A stretch of DNA of 64,000 bases from Anoxybacillus ayderensis. Lineage in GTDB: Bacteria > Bacillota > Bacilli > Bacillales > Anoxybacillaceae. The stretch covers positions 34,851 to 98,850 of the forward strand of contig NZ_JXTG01000008.1 in assembly GCF_000833605.1 (NCBI RefSeq). Direction: 5' to 3'. This document shows, piece by piece, positions 45,405-53,665 of this stretch; positions within the stretch are counted from its first letter, which is position 1; each line of letters begins with the position of its first letter. Position numbers and translations under genes: made by a program. The notes under the pieces are model-generated. The model was not told where the DNA came from, did not search any database, and saw nothing but the letters and a program-made list of their open reading frames with translations.

Positions 45405-48400
45405 ATGTCGATGGCTTACCAACCAAAGTCTTATCGCAAATTTTTAGCTGGTACAGTCTCTGCGGCAGTTGTTGCTTCAGCGATCGCACCAGTAGCAAGC
45501 GCGGCTTCTTTCACAGACGTAGCAGGAAGCGTGCATGCAGATGACATCGCTACATTAGTAGCAAAAGGGTACATTAAAGGATATGCAGACGGTACATTCA
45601 AACCAAACAAATCATTAACACGTGGTGAAGCTGCAATCATCTTCTCACGCATTTTAAAAGATGCAGGCGTAAAAGCTCCTGGGCAAGGTGCAGGCTTCCC
45701 AGACGTTCCAGCAGGAAACGCTGAATTAGCAGAAGCAGTTGCGATCGTGAAAGCTGCAGGTGTCATGGGTGGAGACGAGAAGGGTAACTTCAACCCGAAC
45801 GCAACAATCACTCGCGAGCAAATGGCGAAAGTTGTTGTTGAAGCGTTCAAATTAACAAAACCTGCAAACCACACAACAAAAGTAACTGACCTTGACAAAG
45901 CAGGTGCATGGGCGCGTGAATACATCCAAACATTAGAAGCAAACGGCGTAACGAAAAACACAGAATTCATGCCAAAACAAAGCGTCACACGCGGTCAATT
46001 CGCTTCATTCGTCGTTCGTGCGATGGAAGTGAAAAAAGAAGTTTCAGCAGCAGACATCGCAGCTGTAAAACTTGTTGACGAGAAAACGTTAGAAGTAACA
46101 TTCAACGGTGAATTGAAAGAAGTGAAAAAAGAAGACTTCGCCATCCAAGGCGTTGAAATCGAATCTGTATCAATTAAAGCTGCTGCAGCAGCTGAAGCGA
46201 AAACAACAGTTGTTGTGATCAAAACAAAAACAGCATTACAAGAAGGCAAATCTTACAGCGTATCTTACAAAGGTCAAACAACTGACAAAGCGAAAGTTGA
46301 TGTGCCAGTTGTAACACCGAAAGTTGAAAGTGTAAGTGCGAATAACCTTAAAAATATTGTGGTTAAATTCAGCAAAGAAGTAGAAAAGAAAACAGTTACT
46401 TCTTCAAATGTTAAAGTGTACGATGGTAACACGTTAGTATCAGGTGTAACTTTAAACTTATTAGATGATAACAAAACGTTATTAATTACAAACAACGGTA
46501 GCTATTCTCAATTAAAAGAATACAAAGTTGTCGTAGAGAACGTTGAAGTTAAAGGCGATTCTACTAAGAAAGTTGAGAAAGCAGAGAAAACTGTATCTGT
46601 AGTAGATACAACCCTACCTACTGTTGAAAGTGTAACTGCTACATCTCCAAAAACAGTAGAGATTGTTTTTTCTGAGCCGATCCAAACTGGTAGCGGTGCT
46701 GGTCAGTTCCCGACTTCAGCAGCTGTGCTAACAGATATTGTTCAAGTAAATGGAATTAACGTGTATGCGACTCCAGATCTTACAGAAATCAACACTAAAA
46801 ATAAGGTAGTTTTAAACCTTAATACACCTTTAACTGCTGGGGAACATAAAGTTAAAGTTGCAAATCTTAAGGATTATGCAAACTTACCAATTGCAGCAAA
46901 AGAATTTACTGTAAACATTCCAGCAGATACAGCTGCACCTGAAGTAACGGCTGTAGAAGTATTAAACAAAGATAAAGTGAAAGTTACATTCAACGAGCCA
47001 GTTGACAACGCAACTGTACAATCTAACTTAGCAAACATTAAAGTAAACGGAGCTGCTGTGAACGGTGCTACTCCTAAAGAAGGCGGCAGAGTTTATGAGT
47101 TCACTTTAAGTCAATCTTTAACTCTTGCTGCGGTTGTAGAAGCTAAACTTGAATACAAAGGTATTAAAGACAACTACGGTAACGAAGTGAAAGAAGCTAA
47201 AACATTCACTTTCAAAGCTGTAGATGATACAACAGCTCCAACTGTAACGAATGTAAAAGTAAACTCTGACAACACGATTGAAGTTACATTCTCTGAAGAT
47301 GTTACAGGCTTTACTGGAACAACTACTGTTGAATTATATGATAAAGACAACAAAAAGCTTCCTAACGCTGTAACCGTTGCTAAGAAGGTAATTGATGGTG
47401 TAGCAAGCGATAAAGTTTATGTACTAACAATCACAGGCGGTACATCATTATCTGGTGCCCACACTATTAAAATTTTAAAAGATAAAGTAACAGATTTAAG
47501 CATTCGTACTAACAAATTTGCCGAAGCAACGTTCCCTGTTACATTAAATGATAAAGTTGCTCCGACTATCACGAAAGTTGAATATGTGAACGAAGGCTCG
47601 GGTACAGACTTCAACTCAGATGGCGATCAAAAAGACAGCAAAGTAACTATTTATTTCAGCGAAGCAATGGATGTTGCTACATTAACAAATAAAGCTAACT
47701 ACTTAATTAACAATACTCCGTTAGCTGATGTTCCTGGTACAGTTACATTAACACCAGCAAGCGACAACAAATCAGTAACAATTACTGTGAACCGTGGTTC
47801 TTCTGATACTCAATTAACGTTTGCTAATAATACTGATTTACGTGTCATTGCGGTTAAAGACGCTGCTGGCAATACTTTATCTAGCACACAAGTAAACGCT
47901 AACCTTGGTTCAGGTGCTGGCGGTCTTGGATTAATTTCTCTGTTCGACGCCGCTCCAACACTAAATAGTGTAATTGATTTAACAAAAATAGAACTTATTT
48001 CTAAAAATCAAATTAAAGTATATACAACTAATGGATACTTGCTGCAAGGAATTGACCCTAACAAAGTAAAGTTTGCTGACGGATCAAACAATCAATTACA
48101 ATCTTTACAAGTTACAGGTGTGAATATTGCTTCAGATGGTAAGTCTGCAGTGCTCACACTTAACCAATCATTAAATGCTAATGCGACATTCGGGTCTTCT
48201 AGCCCTGTAAGTGTGAAGTTGTATGCAGATGAAGGTGCGGTTTCTCTAACGAATGGTGCTAAATCAGCGCAACTCGCTGCAAGCAGTGGTGCGGCGCTTG
48301 TGGATAAAGTGAAGCCTTCTCTTGCGTCTACTGATCCGATTGTTATTAAAACCGGAACGACAGATACTATTGAAGTTGTGTTCGATGAAGCAATTGCTTT

Positions 48401-48965
48401 TAACTCTTCGGTGGCTAATGATTTAGTTGTGAAAGTTAATGGAGAGGTTCTAGATCTTGTAGCAGGTGACTTCACTGTGGCAGATGGTACTTCCGGTGAT
48501 GCTAAGTTCGAAATTAAAGTTGTTAAATCCGGTATTGTCGGTGTCTCTAATATCACAGTTGAACTTAAAGATGGACGTTATGTATTAGATCAAGCTACTA
48601 CACCAAACAGAGCTAATGCATTTACTGCAACATCTCTTAAATCTGGTCAAACGTTAACTGAGCAAACAGCACCAACTGCTCCTTCAGCAGGAAACTTTGT
48701 TCTTGATGGCACTGGAGCGAAAATTGTAGTGGGTTCTTCTAACGTGACGCCATCTGAGAAGGTAAAACTGCAGTATGTAATGGTTAACACAGGTGGAGGT
48801 GCTCCGGCATCTTCAGTTACTCCTGAAGGAACGACAGCGAATTTTGTAAGTTCATTTGTGGCTGGTGCAGAATTATTTACTGGTTTAAGTACTTCTGGAA
48901 AAGATGTGTATGTCCGTTATATTGATGAAGCTGGAAACGTGTCTTATTGGATCAAAATTAACTAA
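45405..48965 (+). CDS. Major S-layer protein with three N-terminal SLH domains
   Basis: 1186 residues (ATG 45405, or ATG 45411, behind AAAAGGAGG). Signal peptide (AGTVSAAVVASAIAPVASAA). SLH domains at about 33-85, 97-150 and 160-210 (DGTFKPNKSLTRGEAA, NFNPNATITREQMAK, KQSVTRGQFASFV). Then a chain of Ig-like beta domains with recurring VTFNEPVDN, VTFSEDV, IYFSEAMD and VVFDEAI strands, typical of bacterial S-layer and SwmB-type domains. Codon choice in the first half is strikingly uniform (GCA, ACA, AAA, GAA), as in very highly expressed genes. SecA2 and CsaB in the same window supply its export and anchor. The C-terminus is intact, and a repeat element begins 24 nt after the stop. Confidence 0.95.
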   Translation: MSMAYQPKSYRKFLAGTVSAAVVASAIAPVASAASFTDVAGSVHADDIATLVAKGYIKGYADGTFKPNKSLTRGEAAIIFSRILKDAGVKAPGQGAGFPDVPAGNAELAEAVAIVKAAGVMGGDEKGNFNPNATITREQMAKVVVEAFKLTKPANHTTKVTDLDKAGAWAREYIQTLEANGVTKNTEFMPKQSVTRGQFASFVVRAMEVKKEVSAADIAAVKLVDEKTLEVTFNGELKEVKKEDFAIQGVEIESVSIKAAAAAEAKTTVVVIKTKTALQEGKSYSVSYKGQTTDKAKVDVPVVTPKVESVSANNLKNIVVKFSKEVEKKTVTSSNVKVYDGNTLVSGVTLNLLDDNKTLLITNNGSYSQLKEYKVVVENVEVKGDSTKKVEKAEKTVSVVDTTLPTVESVTATSPKTVEIVFSEPIQTGSGAGQFPTSAAVLTDIVQVNGINVYATPDLTEINTKNKVVLNLNTPLTAGEHKVKVANLKDYANLPIAAKEFTVNIPADTAAPEVTAVEVLNKDKVKVTFNEPVDNATVQSNLANIKVNGAAVNGATPKEGGRVYEFTLSQSLTLAAVVEAKLEYKGIKDNYGNEVKEAKTFTFKAVDDTTAPTVTNVKVNSDNTIEVTFSEDVTGFTGTTTVELYDKDNKKLPNAVTVAKKVIDGVASDKVYVLTITGGTSLSGAHTIKILKDKVTDLSIRTNKFAEATFPVTLNDKVAPTITKVEYVNEGSGTDFNSDGDQKDSKVTIYFSEAMDVATLTNKANYLINNTPLADVPGTVTLTPASDNKSVTITVNRGSSDTQLTFANNTDLRVIAVKDAAGNTLSSTQVNANLGSGAGGLGLISLFDAAPTLNSVIDLTKIELISKNQIKVYTTNGYLLQGIDPNKVKFADGSNNQLQSLQVTGVNIASDGKSAVLTLNQSLNANATFGSSSPVSVKLYADEGAVSLTNGAKSAQLAASSGAALVDKVKPSLASTDPIVIKTGTTDTIEVVFDEAIAFNSSVANDLVVKVNGEVLDLVAGDFTVADGTSGDAKFEIKVVKSGIVGVSNITVELKDGRYVLDQATTPNRANAFTATSLKSGQTLTEQTAPTAPSAGNFVLDGTGAKIVVGSSNVTPSEKVKLQYVMVNTGGGAPASSVTPEGTTANFVSSFVAGAELFTGLSTSGKDVYVRYIDEAGNVSYWIKIN

Positions 48966-48989
48966 TGAATGAGTGCGGTAATGGGATGC

Positions 48990-49077
48990 GTGCCTGTCAC
49001 GTCCCGAACGTCCCGAATTTTGTCGAAGATTTGTAGAGACAGAGAGTCGTTGAGTGGCTCTCTGTTTCTTTTTTTCG
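48990..49077 (+). repeat. Hairpin repeat unit, copy after the S-layer gene
   Basis: Core GTGCCTGTCAC, CGTCCCGAA (partly doubled here), GTCGAAGATT, then ACAGAGAG...CTCTCTGT hairpin and T7. Being 24 nt behind the S-layer stop, it is the only visible intrinsic terminator for that gene. Confidence 0.85.
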
Positions 49078-49088
49078 CAGATGGAACG

Positions 49089-49163
49089 GTGCCTGTCACC
49101 ATAGGTTTTTGTTTGGGGTGAAAAAAATCTCTCTAAACATGCAGGAGTTTCGCTATTTTTAGT
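49089..49163 (+). repeat. RAYT leader fragment without transposase
   Basis: Core GTGCCTGTCACC followed by ATAGGTTTTTG, AAAAAAATCTCTC and ACATGCAGGAGTTTCGC, identical in layout to the leader of the RAYT copies at 50995, 53792 and 57268, but it stops at CTATTTTT just before where the gene would begin. Confidence 0.8.
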
Positions 49164-49167
49164 TCGC

Positions 49168-49212
49168 GTGCCTGTCACGTCCCGAAGATTGTCGAAGATT
49201 GGTAGAGACATG
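49168..49212 (+). repeat. Truncated repeat unit lacking its hairpin
   Basis: Core plus GTCCCGAAGATTGTCGAAGATT and GGTAGAGACA, then a break to TGGGCTGC before the next core at 49219. The hairpin half is missing. Confidence 0.75.
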
Positions 49213-49218
49213 GGCTGC

Positions 49219-49297
49219 GTGCCTGTCACGTCCCGAAGATTGTCGAAGATTGACAGAGACAGAGAGTCGTTGAGTGGCTCTCTGTTTCTTTTTTTCG
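49219..49297 (+). repeat. Hairpin repeat unit (complete)
   Basis: Full unit: core, GTCGAAGATTG direct repeats, AGAGACAGAGAGTC stem, GGCTCTCTGTTTC stem, T-run, CGGATC edge. Best reference copy in the window. Confidence 0.88.
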
Positions 49298-49360
49298 GAT
49301 CAACCAGCATTTGAAACATATATTATACCTTTGAACGCCTTCATTCCGCTTTGGGGATGC

Positions 49361-49440
49361 GTGCCTGTCACGCCCCGAAGGTTGTCGAAGATTGATAGAG
49401 ACAGAGAGTCATTGATTGGCTCTCTGTTTCTTTTTTTCCG
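49361..49440 (+). repeat. Hairpin repeat unit (complete)
   Basis: Core with GCCCCGAAGG in place of GTCCCGAAGA. Hairpin stem AGAGACAGAGAGTC / GGCTCTCTGTTTC with ATTGATT loop, T7. Confidence 0.88.
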
Positions 49441-49531
49441 CATCAAACGTGGTTTGAAACATATATTATACCTTTGAACGCCTTCATTCCGTGTTGGGAT
49501 GAGGGCGATTTTTATTTTAGGAGGGAGTTGT

Positions 49532-49777
49532 ATGCAACCCACAAAACGTGTAAACATCGTAAGCCTGAAACTCGTTCGGGAGGGGAGTGTGTTGTACAAG
49601 GAGCGGCGTGTTCAGTCGCCAGAGGATGCGTATCAGCTGTTGAAGCCGTTTTTGGTGGATGCGGATCGGGATGCAGCGAGCGTGCCTGTCACGTCCCGAA
49701 GATTGTCGAAGATTGATAGAAACAGAGAGTCATTGATTGGCTCTCTGTTTCTTTTTTTCGCATCAACCAGCATTTGA
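49532..49777 (+). pseudogene. RadC/JAB-domain protein, 5' fragment 1 (fused to repeat)
   Basis: Starts MQPTKRVNIVSLKLVREGSV behind GGAGGGAG. This is the N-terminus of the RadC-like JAB (MPN+) proteins common in Bacillales, but only about 50 codons survive (to DADRDAA). The frame then runs into a hairpin repeat at 49682 and ends after a repeat-encoded tail (VTSRRLSKIDRNRESLI). The metal-binding JAMM part is absent, so it has no enzyme activity. One of three such fragments in 6.7 kb. Confidence 0.8.
49682..49760 (+). repeat. Hairpin repeat unit inside RadC fragment 1
   Basis: Core, GTCCCGAAGATTGTCGAAG, stem AGAAACAGAGAGTC / GGCTCTCTGTTTC, T7. It interrupts the radC-like reading frame after codon 50. 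Confidence 0.88.
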
Positions 49778-49852
49778 AACATATATTATACCTTTGAACG
49801 CCTTCACTCCGTTTGGGAATGGGGCGATTTTTGTTTTTTAGGAGGGAATCGG

Positions 49853-49984
49853 ATGCAACCAGCAAAGCGTGTGAACATTGTGAGCCTGAAGCTCGTTCGG
49901 GAGGGGAGTGTGTTGTACAGGGAGCGGCGTGTTCAGTCGTCGGCGGATGCGTACAAGTTGCTAGTGTGGAAATGTTCGCTATGA
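49853..49984 (+). pseudogene. RadC/JAB-domain protein, 5' fragment 2
   Basis: 43 codons: MQPAKRVNIVSLKLVREGSV, then LYRERRVQSSADAYKLL, then unrelated VWKCSL and stop. Ribosome binding site TTAGGAGGG. Same leader and start as fragment 1, truncated around codon 37. Confidence 0.8.
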
Positions 49985-50093
49985 TGCCTGCGAAATTTGT
50001 CGAAAAATACTGTTGAATATATGGAAGGATTTTCTCGTTTTCTGTCGAATCGCTTGTTCGAAGTGAGGTTTGGGAAAGAAAGGAATGGTTTCA
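49985..50093. other. Spacer between RadC fragment 2 and the small-gene cassette
   Basis: About 110 bp with no ORF or repeat core. Contains GTCGAA three times and the ribosome binding site of the next gene. Confidence 0.4.
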
Positions 50094-50261
50094 TTGGCTA
50101 AAAATACAGGAGAAAATTACAGAATTGGCGCTGTGAAGAATCGTTCTCAAGTGTACAATCCAAAGACTGATTCATGGGTGAAACGTGGCGAAGATGGTCG
50201 TTTTATGGACGTGAAAACGTCAAGTAACACTCCGTTCAAGGGTGTAAGAAAGGAGAAATAA
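50094..50261 (+). CDS. Small basic protein of the YegP-linked cassette
   Basis: 55 residues if started at TTG 50094 (AAAGGA about 9 nt upstream); ATG 50085 in the same frame abuts the AAAGGA and is less likely. Reads AKNTGENYRIGAVKNRSQVY, NPKTDSWVKRGEDGRFMDVK, ending KGVRKEK. The pattern (RSQVYNPKT, W/YVKR, G-F-DVK, PFKGVR) matches small conserved proteins I have seen encoded beside DUF1508 genes, function unknown. Followed 77 nt later by a DUF1508 gene. Confidence 0.6.
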   Translation: MAKNTGENYRIGAVKNRSQVYNPKTDSWVKRGEDGRFMDVKTSSNTPFKGVRKEK

Positions 50262-50338
50262 AGAATTTATTCATTTCCGAACCTCGCTCTTATTAGTTAA
50301 GTAAGTGAAATAATTTGGTTACGGAAGGAGGGAGAGAA

Positions 50339-50548
50339 GTGATTTTTGGTTCAATAAACGTAAAAAGAAACGCAAAATTTAAAATAAAGTTAAGTGGAGA
50401 TGGGCAATATTATTTTGTTTTGGTAGCTCCTAACAATGAGATTATTGCCACTAGTGAAACATATTTAACTAAGCAGAAATGCAAAGAAGGAATTGAAGCT
50501 GTGAAAAAATATGCCGCAGATGCGGATGTGGAAGACGAGACTGTATAG
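50339..50548 (+). CDS. DUF1508 (YegP-like) protein
   Basis: 69 residues from GTG 50339, 6 nt behind GGAAGGAGGG. One YegP/DUF1508 unit: KFKIKLSGDGQYYFVLVAPN, EIIATSETYLTKQKCKEGIE, AVKKYAADADVED. E. coli YegP has two such units and an unknown role. Single-unit forms are often on mobile or accessory DNA next to small genes like the one at 50094. Confidence 0.8.
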   Translation: MIFGSINVKRNAKFKIKLSGDGQYYFVLVAPNNEIIATSETYLTKQKCKEGIEAVKKYAADADVEDETV

Positions 50549-50608
50549 AAGATCGCAGATGACTAAAAAAGAAACAATGCTTAGTGCTATGAAAAGAGGG
50601 GATGAAAA

Positions 50609-50902
50609 GTGTCCAATAATAATCATTTTTATAAAATGACAGTAGTAAGGGACGTTATTCAAGGAATAAATACTCCAACAGTTTATCAAATTGTAGAGCA
50701 AATAATGTTGAAGAATAGCAATAGACTAATGAAAAAGGAAGATATAGATAGAGAAGTTGCTTTAAAAATGGGATATCATGTAGATGCTTCTATAAGCAAT
50801 GCGGTCAGTGGTGTATTGAAAAGTATGGAAAAACAAGGGAAAGTGAGTCATCCGAAACACGGCTACTGGCAATCATGCCTGCTGTGTTCTGATTCAGATT
50901 GA
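50609..50902 (+). CDS. Winged-helix-like small protein
   Basis: 97 residues from GTG 50609 behind GAGGGG. The central part VYQIVEQIMLKNSNRLMKKE, DIDREVALKMGYHVDASISN and VLKSMEKQGKVSHPKHGYW fits a winged helix (three helices, then a wing with GKV..HGYW). Third gene of the cassette. A repeat core starts 13 nt after its stop and supplies a terminator hairpin. Regulator of the cassette is a guess. Confidence 0.55.
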   Translation: MSNNNHFYKMTVVRDVIQGINTPTVYQIVEQIMLKNSNRLMKKEDIDREVALKMGYHVDASISNAVSGVLKSMEKQGKVSHPKHGYWQSCLLCSDSD

Positions 50903-50914
50903 TATCTAGGGTAG

Positions 50915-50982
50915 GTGCCTGTCACCACCCGAAGATTTGTAGAGACAGAGAGTCGTTGAATGGCTCTCTGTTTCTTTTTTTC
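50915..50982 (+). repeat. Hairpin repeat unit, short form
   Basis: Core GTGCCTGTCACC, ACCCGAAGATTTG, then the AGAGACAGAGAG / CTCTCTGTTTC hairpin and T7. The doubled GTCGAAGATT segment is deleted. Confidence 0.85.
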
Positions 50983-50994
50983 GCAGATGGAACG

Positions 50995-51369
50995 GTGCCT
51001 GCCACCATAGGTTTTTGTTGGGGTTGAAAAAATCTCTCTAAACATGCAGGGGTTTCGCTATTTTTGTCGAAGAAATGTGCGAAAAGATTTTGAAAGGGGC
51101 GAAAGGCGTGGGACGGGCAAGGCGGATATGGGTGCCGCATTTGTTTTACCATATCGTTTGTCGAGGGAATCGGCGTGATCCGTTGTTTAAAGAAACGAAT
51201 GATTTTCGTGCGTTTTTGCATATCCTCGAACAGCTTCATGAAAAAATCCCATTTGAACTCGCTTCGTATTGTCTTATGACGAATTATTTCCATCTCCAAC
51301 TTCGCTCCCAGCATGAATCCATTTCAAAAGTAATCACATCTTCAAACTCCTCAGTTTCGTTTTGTTTAT
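50995..51369 (+). pseudogene. RAYT transposase, truncated copy 1 with 38-bp scar
   Basis: Leader (core GTGCCTGCCACC to about 51060), then reading frame from GTG 51109: GRARRIWVPHLFYHIVCRGN, RRDPLFKETNDFRAFLHILE, QLHEKIPFELASYCLMTNYF. The HUH motif is mutated (NYFH instead of NHFH). Similarity to the intact copy stops at 51331 (after TTTCAAAAGT). The next 38 bp (51332-51369) are the same scar as in copy 2 at 57605. The catalytic tyrosine region is lost. Confidence 0.85.
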
Positions 51370-51396
51370 TTTACTGAAAAATGTAGTAAAATAAAA
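51370..51396 (+). repeat. Small inverted repeat before the Rpn gene
   Basis: ATTTTACT and AGTAAAAT face each other across GAAAAATGT (about 51368-51393), directly upstream of the Rpn ribosome binding site. Possibly an operator or the edge of the inserted Rpn module. Confidence 0.4.
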
Positions 51397-51410
51397 AGAA
51401 AGGAAGTGTG

Positions 51411-52338
51411 ATGATGAGCGGGCAAACCGATATTGCGTATAATAATTATGACATCATATTCCGCAATATGACCGCTCAATTTAAAGAAAAGGTTCTCGAC
51501 TTTTATGGTATTCATACTGCTCCAATTGTTCGCGTAGAAGCGGTGGATTTGCCGACTATTGCAGTAAATGACAGAAGAATGGACTTTTTGTTTTTGTTAG
51601 CGGACGATACGTACTTACATCTTGAGTTTCAGACAACGTTTGATGAGAAGGATTTGGATCGGTTTCTTCAATACGATGTGAGCGCTTATGAAAGGTACAA
51701 AAAGCCGATTAAAACAGTAGTCATTTATGGTTCTAATGTCGAAAAGGTGTTAGAGCAAAAAAAGCTATGGCTCCGTTCAATATAAGATACAAGCAGTATT
51801 GATGAGAAACTATGACGGTGATGCCATCATTCAAGATTTATGGACAAAAATAGAGAACGAAGAAGAGCTTACGGATCTAGATGAGTTGCATCTTATTTTC
51901 CTCCCATTAATGCAGAGCTCGGTGAATCGTTCAGAACGAGCCATCGAGACAGTTGAACTCGCTAAACGAATAAAAGACGAGGAAAAACAAGTACGCTTAC
52001 TGGCGACGATTATTGCGGTGTCCGACAAGTTCATTGATAAGGAGTATGTGGAAAAATTGATGGAGGTGCTAAGTATGGCGAGAGTCATTCAAATGGCGGA
52101 AGAACGCGCAAGAATTAGCGAAAGCCAGCAGGCGATAAAAAAATACTTAGGCGCGCGATTAGGTTTGGAAAGTAAACCGATGCAAAATAAAATAGACCTT
52201 ATTACGGATCTATATTTGTTGCATCATTTATTGGACGACTTATATCGAGCGGAGAAAAGAGAAGAAATGGCTCGTTTGATTGACATCACATTAGAAAAAC
52301 AACGTGCCAGCCACGCCCCGAAGATTGTCGAAGATTGA
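51411..52338 (+). pseudogene. Rpn-family PD-(D/E)XK nuclease, frameshifted
   Basis: First part 51411-51785: NNYDIIFRNMTAQFKEKVLD and the nuclease core DRRMDFLFLLADDTYLHLEF then QTTFDEKD (the D...E-x-Q catalytic layout of Rpn/transposase_31 proteins). It stops at TAA 51783-51785. The continuation is in the next frame: reading VQYKIQAVLMRNYDGDAIIQ across 51774-51833 is open, so one extra base around 51770-51774 (ATGGCTCC) separates the halves. The C-terminal helical part (MARVIQMAEERARISESQQA) is typical. The last residues (RASHAPKIVED) come from an inserted repeat. Confidence 0.75.
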
Positions 52339-52371
52339 CAGAGACAGAGAGTCGTTGAGTGGCTCTCTGTT
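52304..52371 (+). repeat. Hairpin repeat unit forming the end of the Rpn pseudogene
   Basis: Variant core GTGCCAGCCAC, GCCCCGAAGATTGTCGAAG, stem AGAGACAGAGAGTC / GGCTCTCTGTTTT. The Rpn frame reads into it and stops at 52336-52338. Confidence 0.85.
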
Positions 52372-52443
52372 TTTCATTCCTAAAGCAGGAATCTCCTCGC
52401 TTTTATCGAAAATACACAACAAAACAGAAAGCGAGGTGCATAT

Positions 52444-53325
52444 ATGGCGGTTGATCATGATCGGTTGTTTAAAGAGCTGATTACGACGTTTTTTGAAGAG
52501 TTTCTTCTTCTCTTTTTCCCGCATGTGCATGAGCATATCGACTTTCAGCACGTGTCGTTTTTATCGGAGGAATTGTTCACCGATGTGACGGCGGGGGAGA
52601 AGTATCGCGTCGATTTGCTTGTTGAGACGAAGTTGAAAGGGGAGGATAGCCTTATTATCGTCCATATCGAAAATCAAAGTTACGTGCAGCCATCGTTTCC
52701 AGAGCGAATGTTTATTTACTTTAGCCGCTTGTTTGAAAAATACCGAAAGCGCATGTTGCCGATTGCGGTATTTAGCTATGATTCTCTTCGAAATGAACCT
52801 TCATCGTTTACGCTCCAATTCCCATTTTTTGATGTGCTTCAATTTCGATTTCTTACTGTGGAGTTGCGCAAACAAAACTGGCGTGATTACATTCGCCACG
52901 ACAACCCAATCGCCGCTGCGTTGTTAAGCAAAATGGGGTATACTGAAAGTGAACGGGTAGAACTAAAAAAACAATTTTTACGCATGATCGTACGAATGGA
53001 ATTAGACGAAGCAAAGCAACGATTATTAATCGGCTTTTTTGAAACATATGTGAAGCTGTCGGATGAGGAAGAACAACAGTTGCGAAACGAGGTGAATGAA
53101 ATGGAAACAAAAGAAAAAGAACGAGTGTTCGAATTAATGATTTCGTATGAGAAGAAAGAGAAACGAAATATTGCGAAAAGAATGTTAGACAAAGGATATG
53201 ATGTGCACACCATTCACGAATTAACGGAACTTCCTGTGGAGGAGATTGAGGAGTTAAAGGAACGGTGTACGTGCCAGTCACGTCCCGAATTTTGTCGAAG
53301 ATTGGTAGAGATAGAGAGTCGTTGA
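52444..53325 (+). CDS. Rpn-family PD-(D/E)XK nuclease
   Basis: 293 residues; ATG 52444 behind GAGGTG. Family start VDHDRLFKELITTFFEEFLL, then the nuclease core: YRVDLLVETKLKGEDSLIIV with the metal-binding Asp, HIENQSYVQPSFPERMFIYF with the E-x-Q and the ERM-F motif. Relatives (RpnA-E of E. coli) promote RecA-independent recombination by cutting DNA. The C-terminal third is a charged helical region. The last about 18 residues (CTCQSRPEFCRRLVEIES) are encoded by a hairpin repeat that begins at 53271, so the native end was replaced. Otherwise intact. Confidence 0.85.
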   Translation: MAVDHDRLFKELITTFFEEFLLLFFPHVHEHIDFQHVSFLSEELFTDVTAGEKYRVDLLVETKLKGEDSLIIVHIENQSYVQPSFPERMFIYFSRLFEKYRKRMLPIAVFSYDSLRNEPSSFTLQFPFFDVLQFRFLTVELRKQNWRDYIRHDNPIAAALLSKMGYTESERVELKKQFLRMIVRMELDEAKQRLLIGFFETYVKLSDEEEQQLRNEVNEMETKEKERVFELMISYEKKEKRNIAKRMLDKGYDVHTIHELTELPVEEIEELKERCTCQSRPEFCRRLVEIESR

Positions 53326-53343
53326 GTGGCTCTCTGTTTCTTT
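53271..53343 (+). repeat. Hairpin repeat unit forming the end of the intact Rpn gene
   Basis: Core GTGCCAGTCAC, GTCCCGAATTTTGTCGAAG, stem AGAGATAGAGAGTC / GGCTCTCTGTTTC, T5. The gene's stop (53323-53325) is in the hairpin. Confidence 0.85.
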
Positions 53344-53397
53344 TTCTGTATTTTTGTTGATGTGCTGTCGCATTTTTTGTGGCAGCTGTTGTTGAAA

Positions 53398-53426
53398 TTG
53401 CGAGAGTGATAGAAAAATGTTACAAT
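53398..53426 (+). promoter_or_regulatory. Candidate promoter of the holin-like toxin locus
   Basis: TTGCGA (53398-53403), 17-nt spacer, TACAAT (53421-53426). 4/6 and 5/6 matches to sigma-A. It gives a 5' leader of about 60 nt. Confidence 0.6.
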
Positions 53427-53462
53427 CTCCGTAGCAACTACATAAGCAGGGTGGGCGGTTGA

Positions 53463-53487
53463 CCACTTCCCCGATGAAGGGAGGTGG
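53463..53487 (+). promoter_or_regulatory. Hairpin sequestering the toxin ribosome binding site
   Basis: CCACTTCCC (53463-53471) pairs with GGGAGGTGG (53479-53487), 9 bp with one G-U, 7-nt loop. The 3' arm is the Shine-Dalgarno of the ATG at 53492, so translation would be low until the stem opens, as in known type I toxin mRNAs. Confidence 0.7.
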
Positions 53488-53491
53488 GAAT

Positions 53492-53606
53492 ATGACGACG
53501 TATGAAGCACTGAGTCTTATTGCGCATTGCGCAATTCAGCTTAGTGTTCATCGGAATGCTAACATTGACTGTCACCATCGTCGTCTATATAAACAAAAAG
53601 AAATAA
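53492..53606 (+). pseudogene. Holin-like type I toxin, split by a 7-bp tandem duplication
   Basis: ATG 53492 reads MTTYEALSLI, the usual start of small holin-like (TxpA/BsrG-type) toxins, then goes out of frame. ATTGCGC occurs twice in tandem (53519-53525, 53526-53532). Removing one copy gives a 35-residue protein: MTTYEALSLIAQFSLVFIGM, then LTLTVTIVVYINKKK, with a single membrane helix and basic tail, ending at TAA 53604-53606. As written, the frame continues to 53665 as a non-hydrophobic peptide, so the toxin is off. Confidence 0.75.
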
Positions 53607-53648
53607 CCGTCCCCCTCGACCAAAGGTGTGAAACGGTTATTTCTTTTT
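53595..53648. terminator. Bidirectional terminator after the toxin gene
   Basis: AAAAAGAAATAACCGT (53595-53610) and ACGGTTATTTCTTTTT (53633-53648) are perfect 16-bp complements around a 22-nt loop; both strands end in a T-run. Confidence 0.88.
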
Positions 53649-53665
53649 ATCTGTTACACATCTAA

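Larger units (their letters stand above)
49219..49820 (+). repeat. Tandem array: hairpin unit plus 60-bp leader, three times
   Basis: Each of three hairpin units (49219, 49361, 49682) is followed by the same about 60-bp sequence (49298-49360, 49441-49500, 49761-49820) containing TTGAAACATATATTATACC and TTTGAACGCCTTCA. After the second and third copies a RadC/JAB 5' fragment follows. Spacing of the cores is 142 bp and then 321 bp. It looks like tandem duplication of repeat plus radC upstream region, not independent insertions. Confidence 0.8.

Noticed and set aside
49219..49820. Regularly recurring repeats resembling a CRISPR array
   Set aside because: Units are about 78 bp with an internal hairpin, spacing is 142 and 321 bp, the spacers are themselves repeated, and no cas genes are present.
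53459..53665. 68-codon ORF as a genuine protein
   Set aside because: It follows the frame after the 7-bp duplication; the peptide beyond the first ten residues is not hydrophobic and resembles no toxin. The one-copy frame does.
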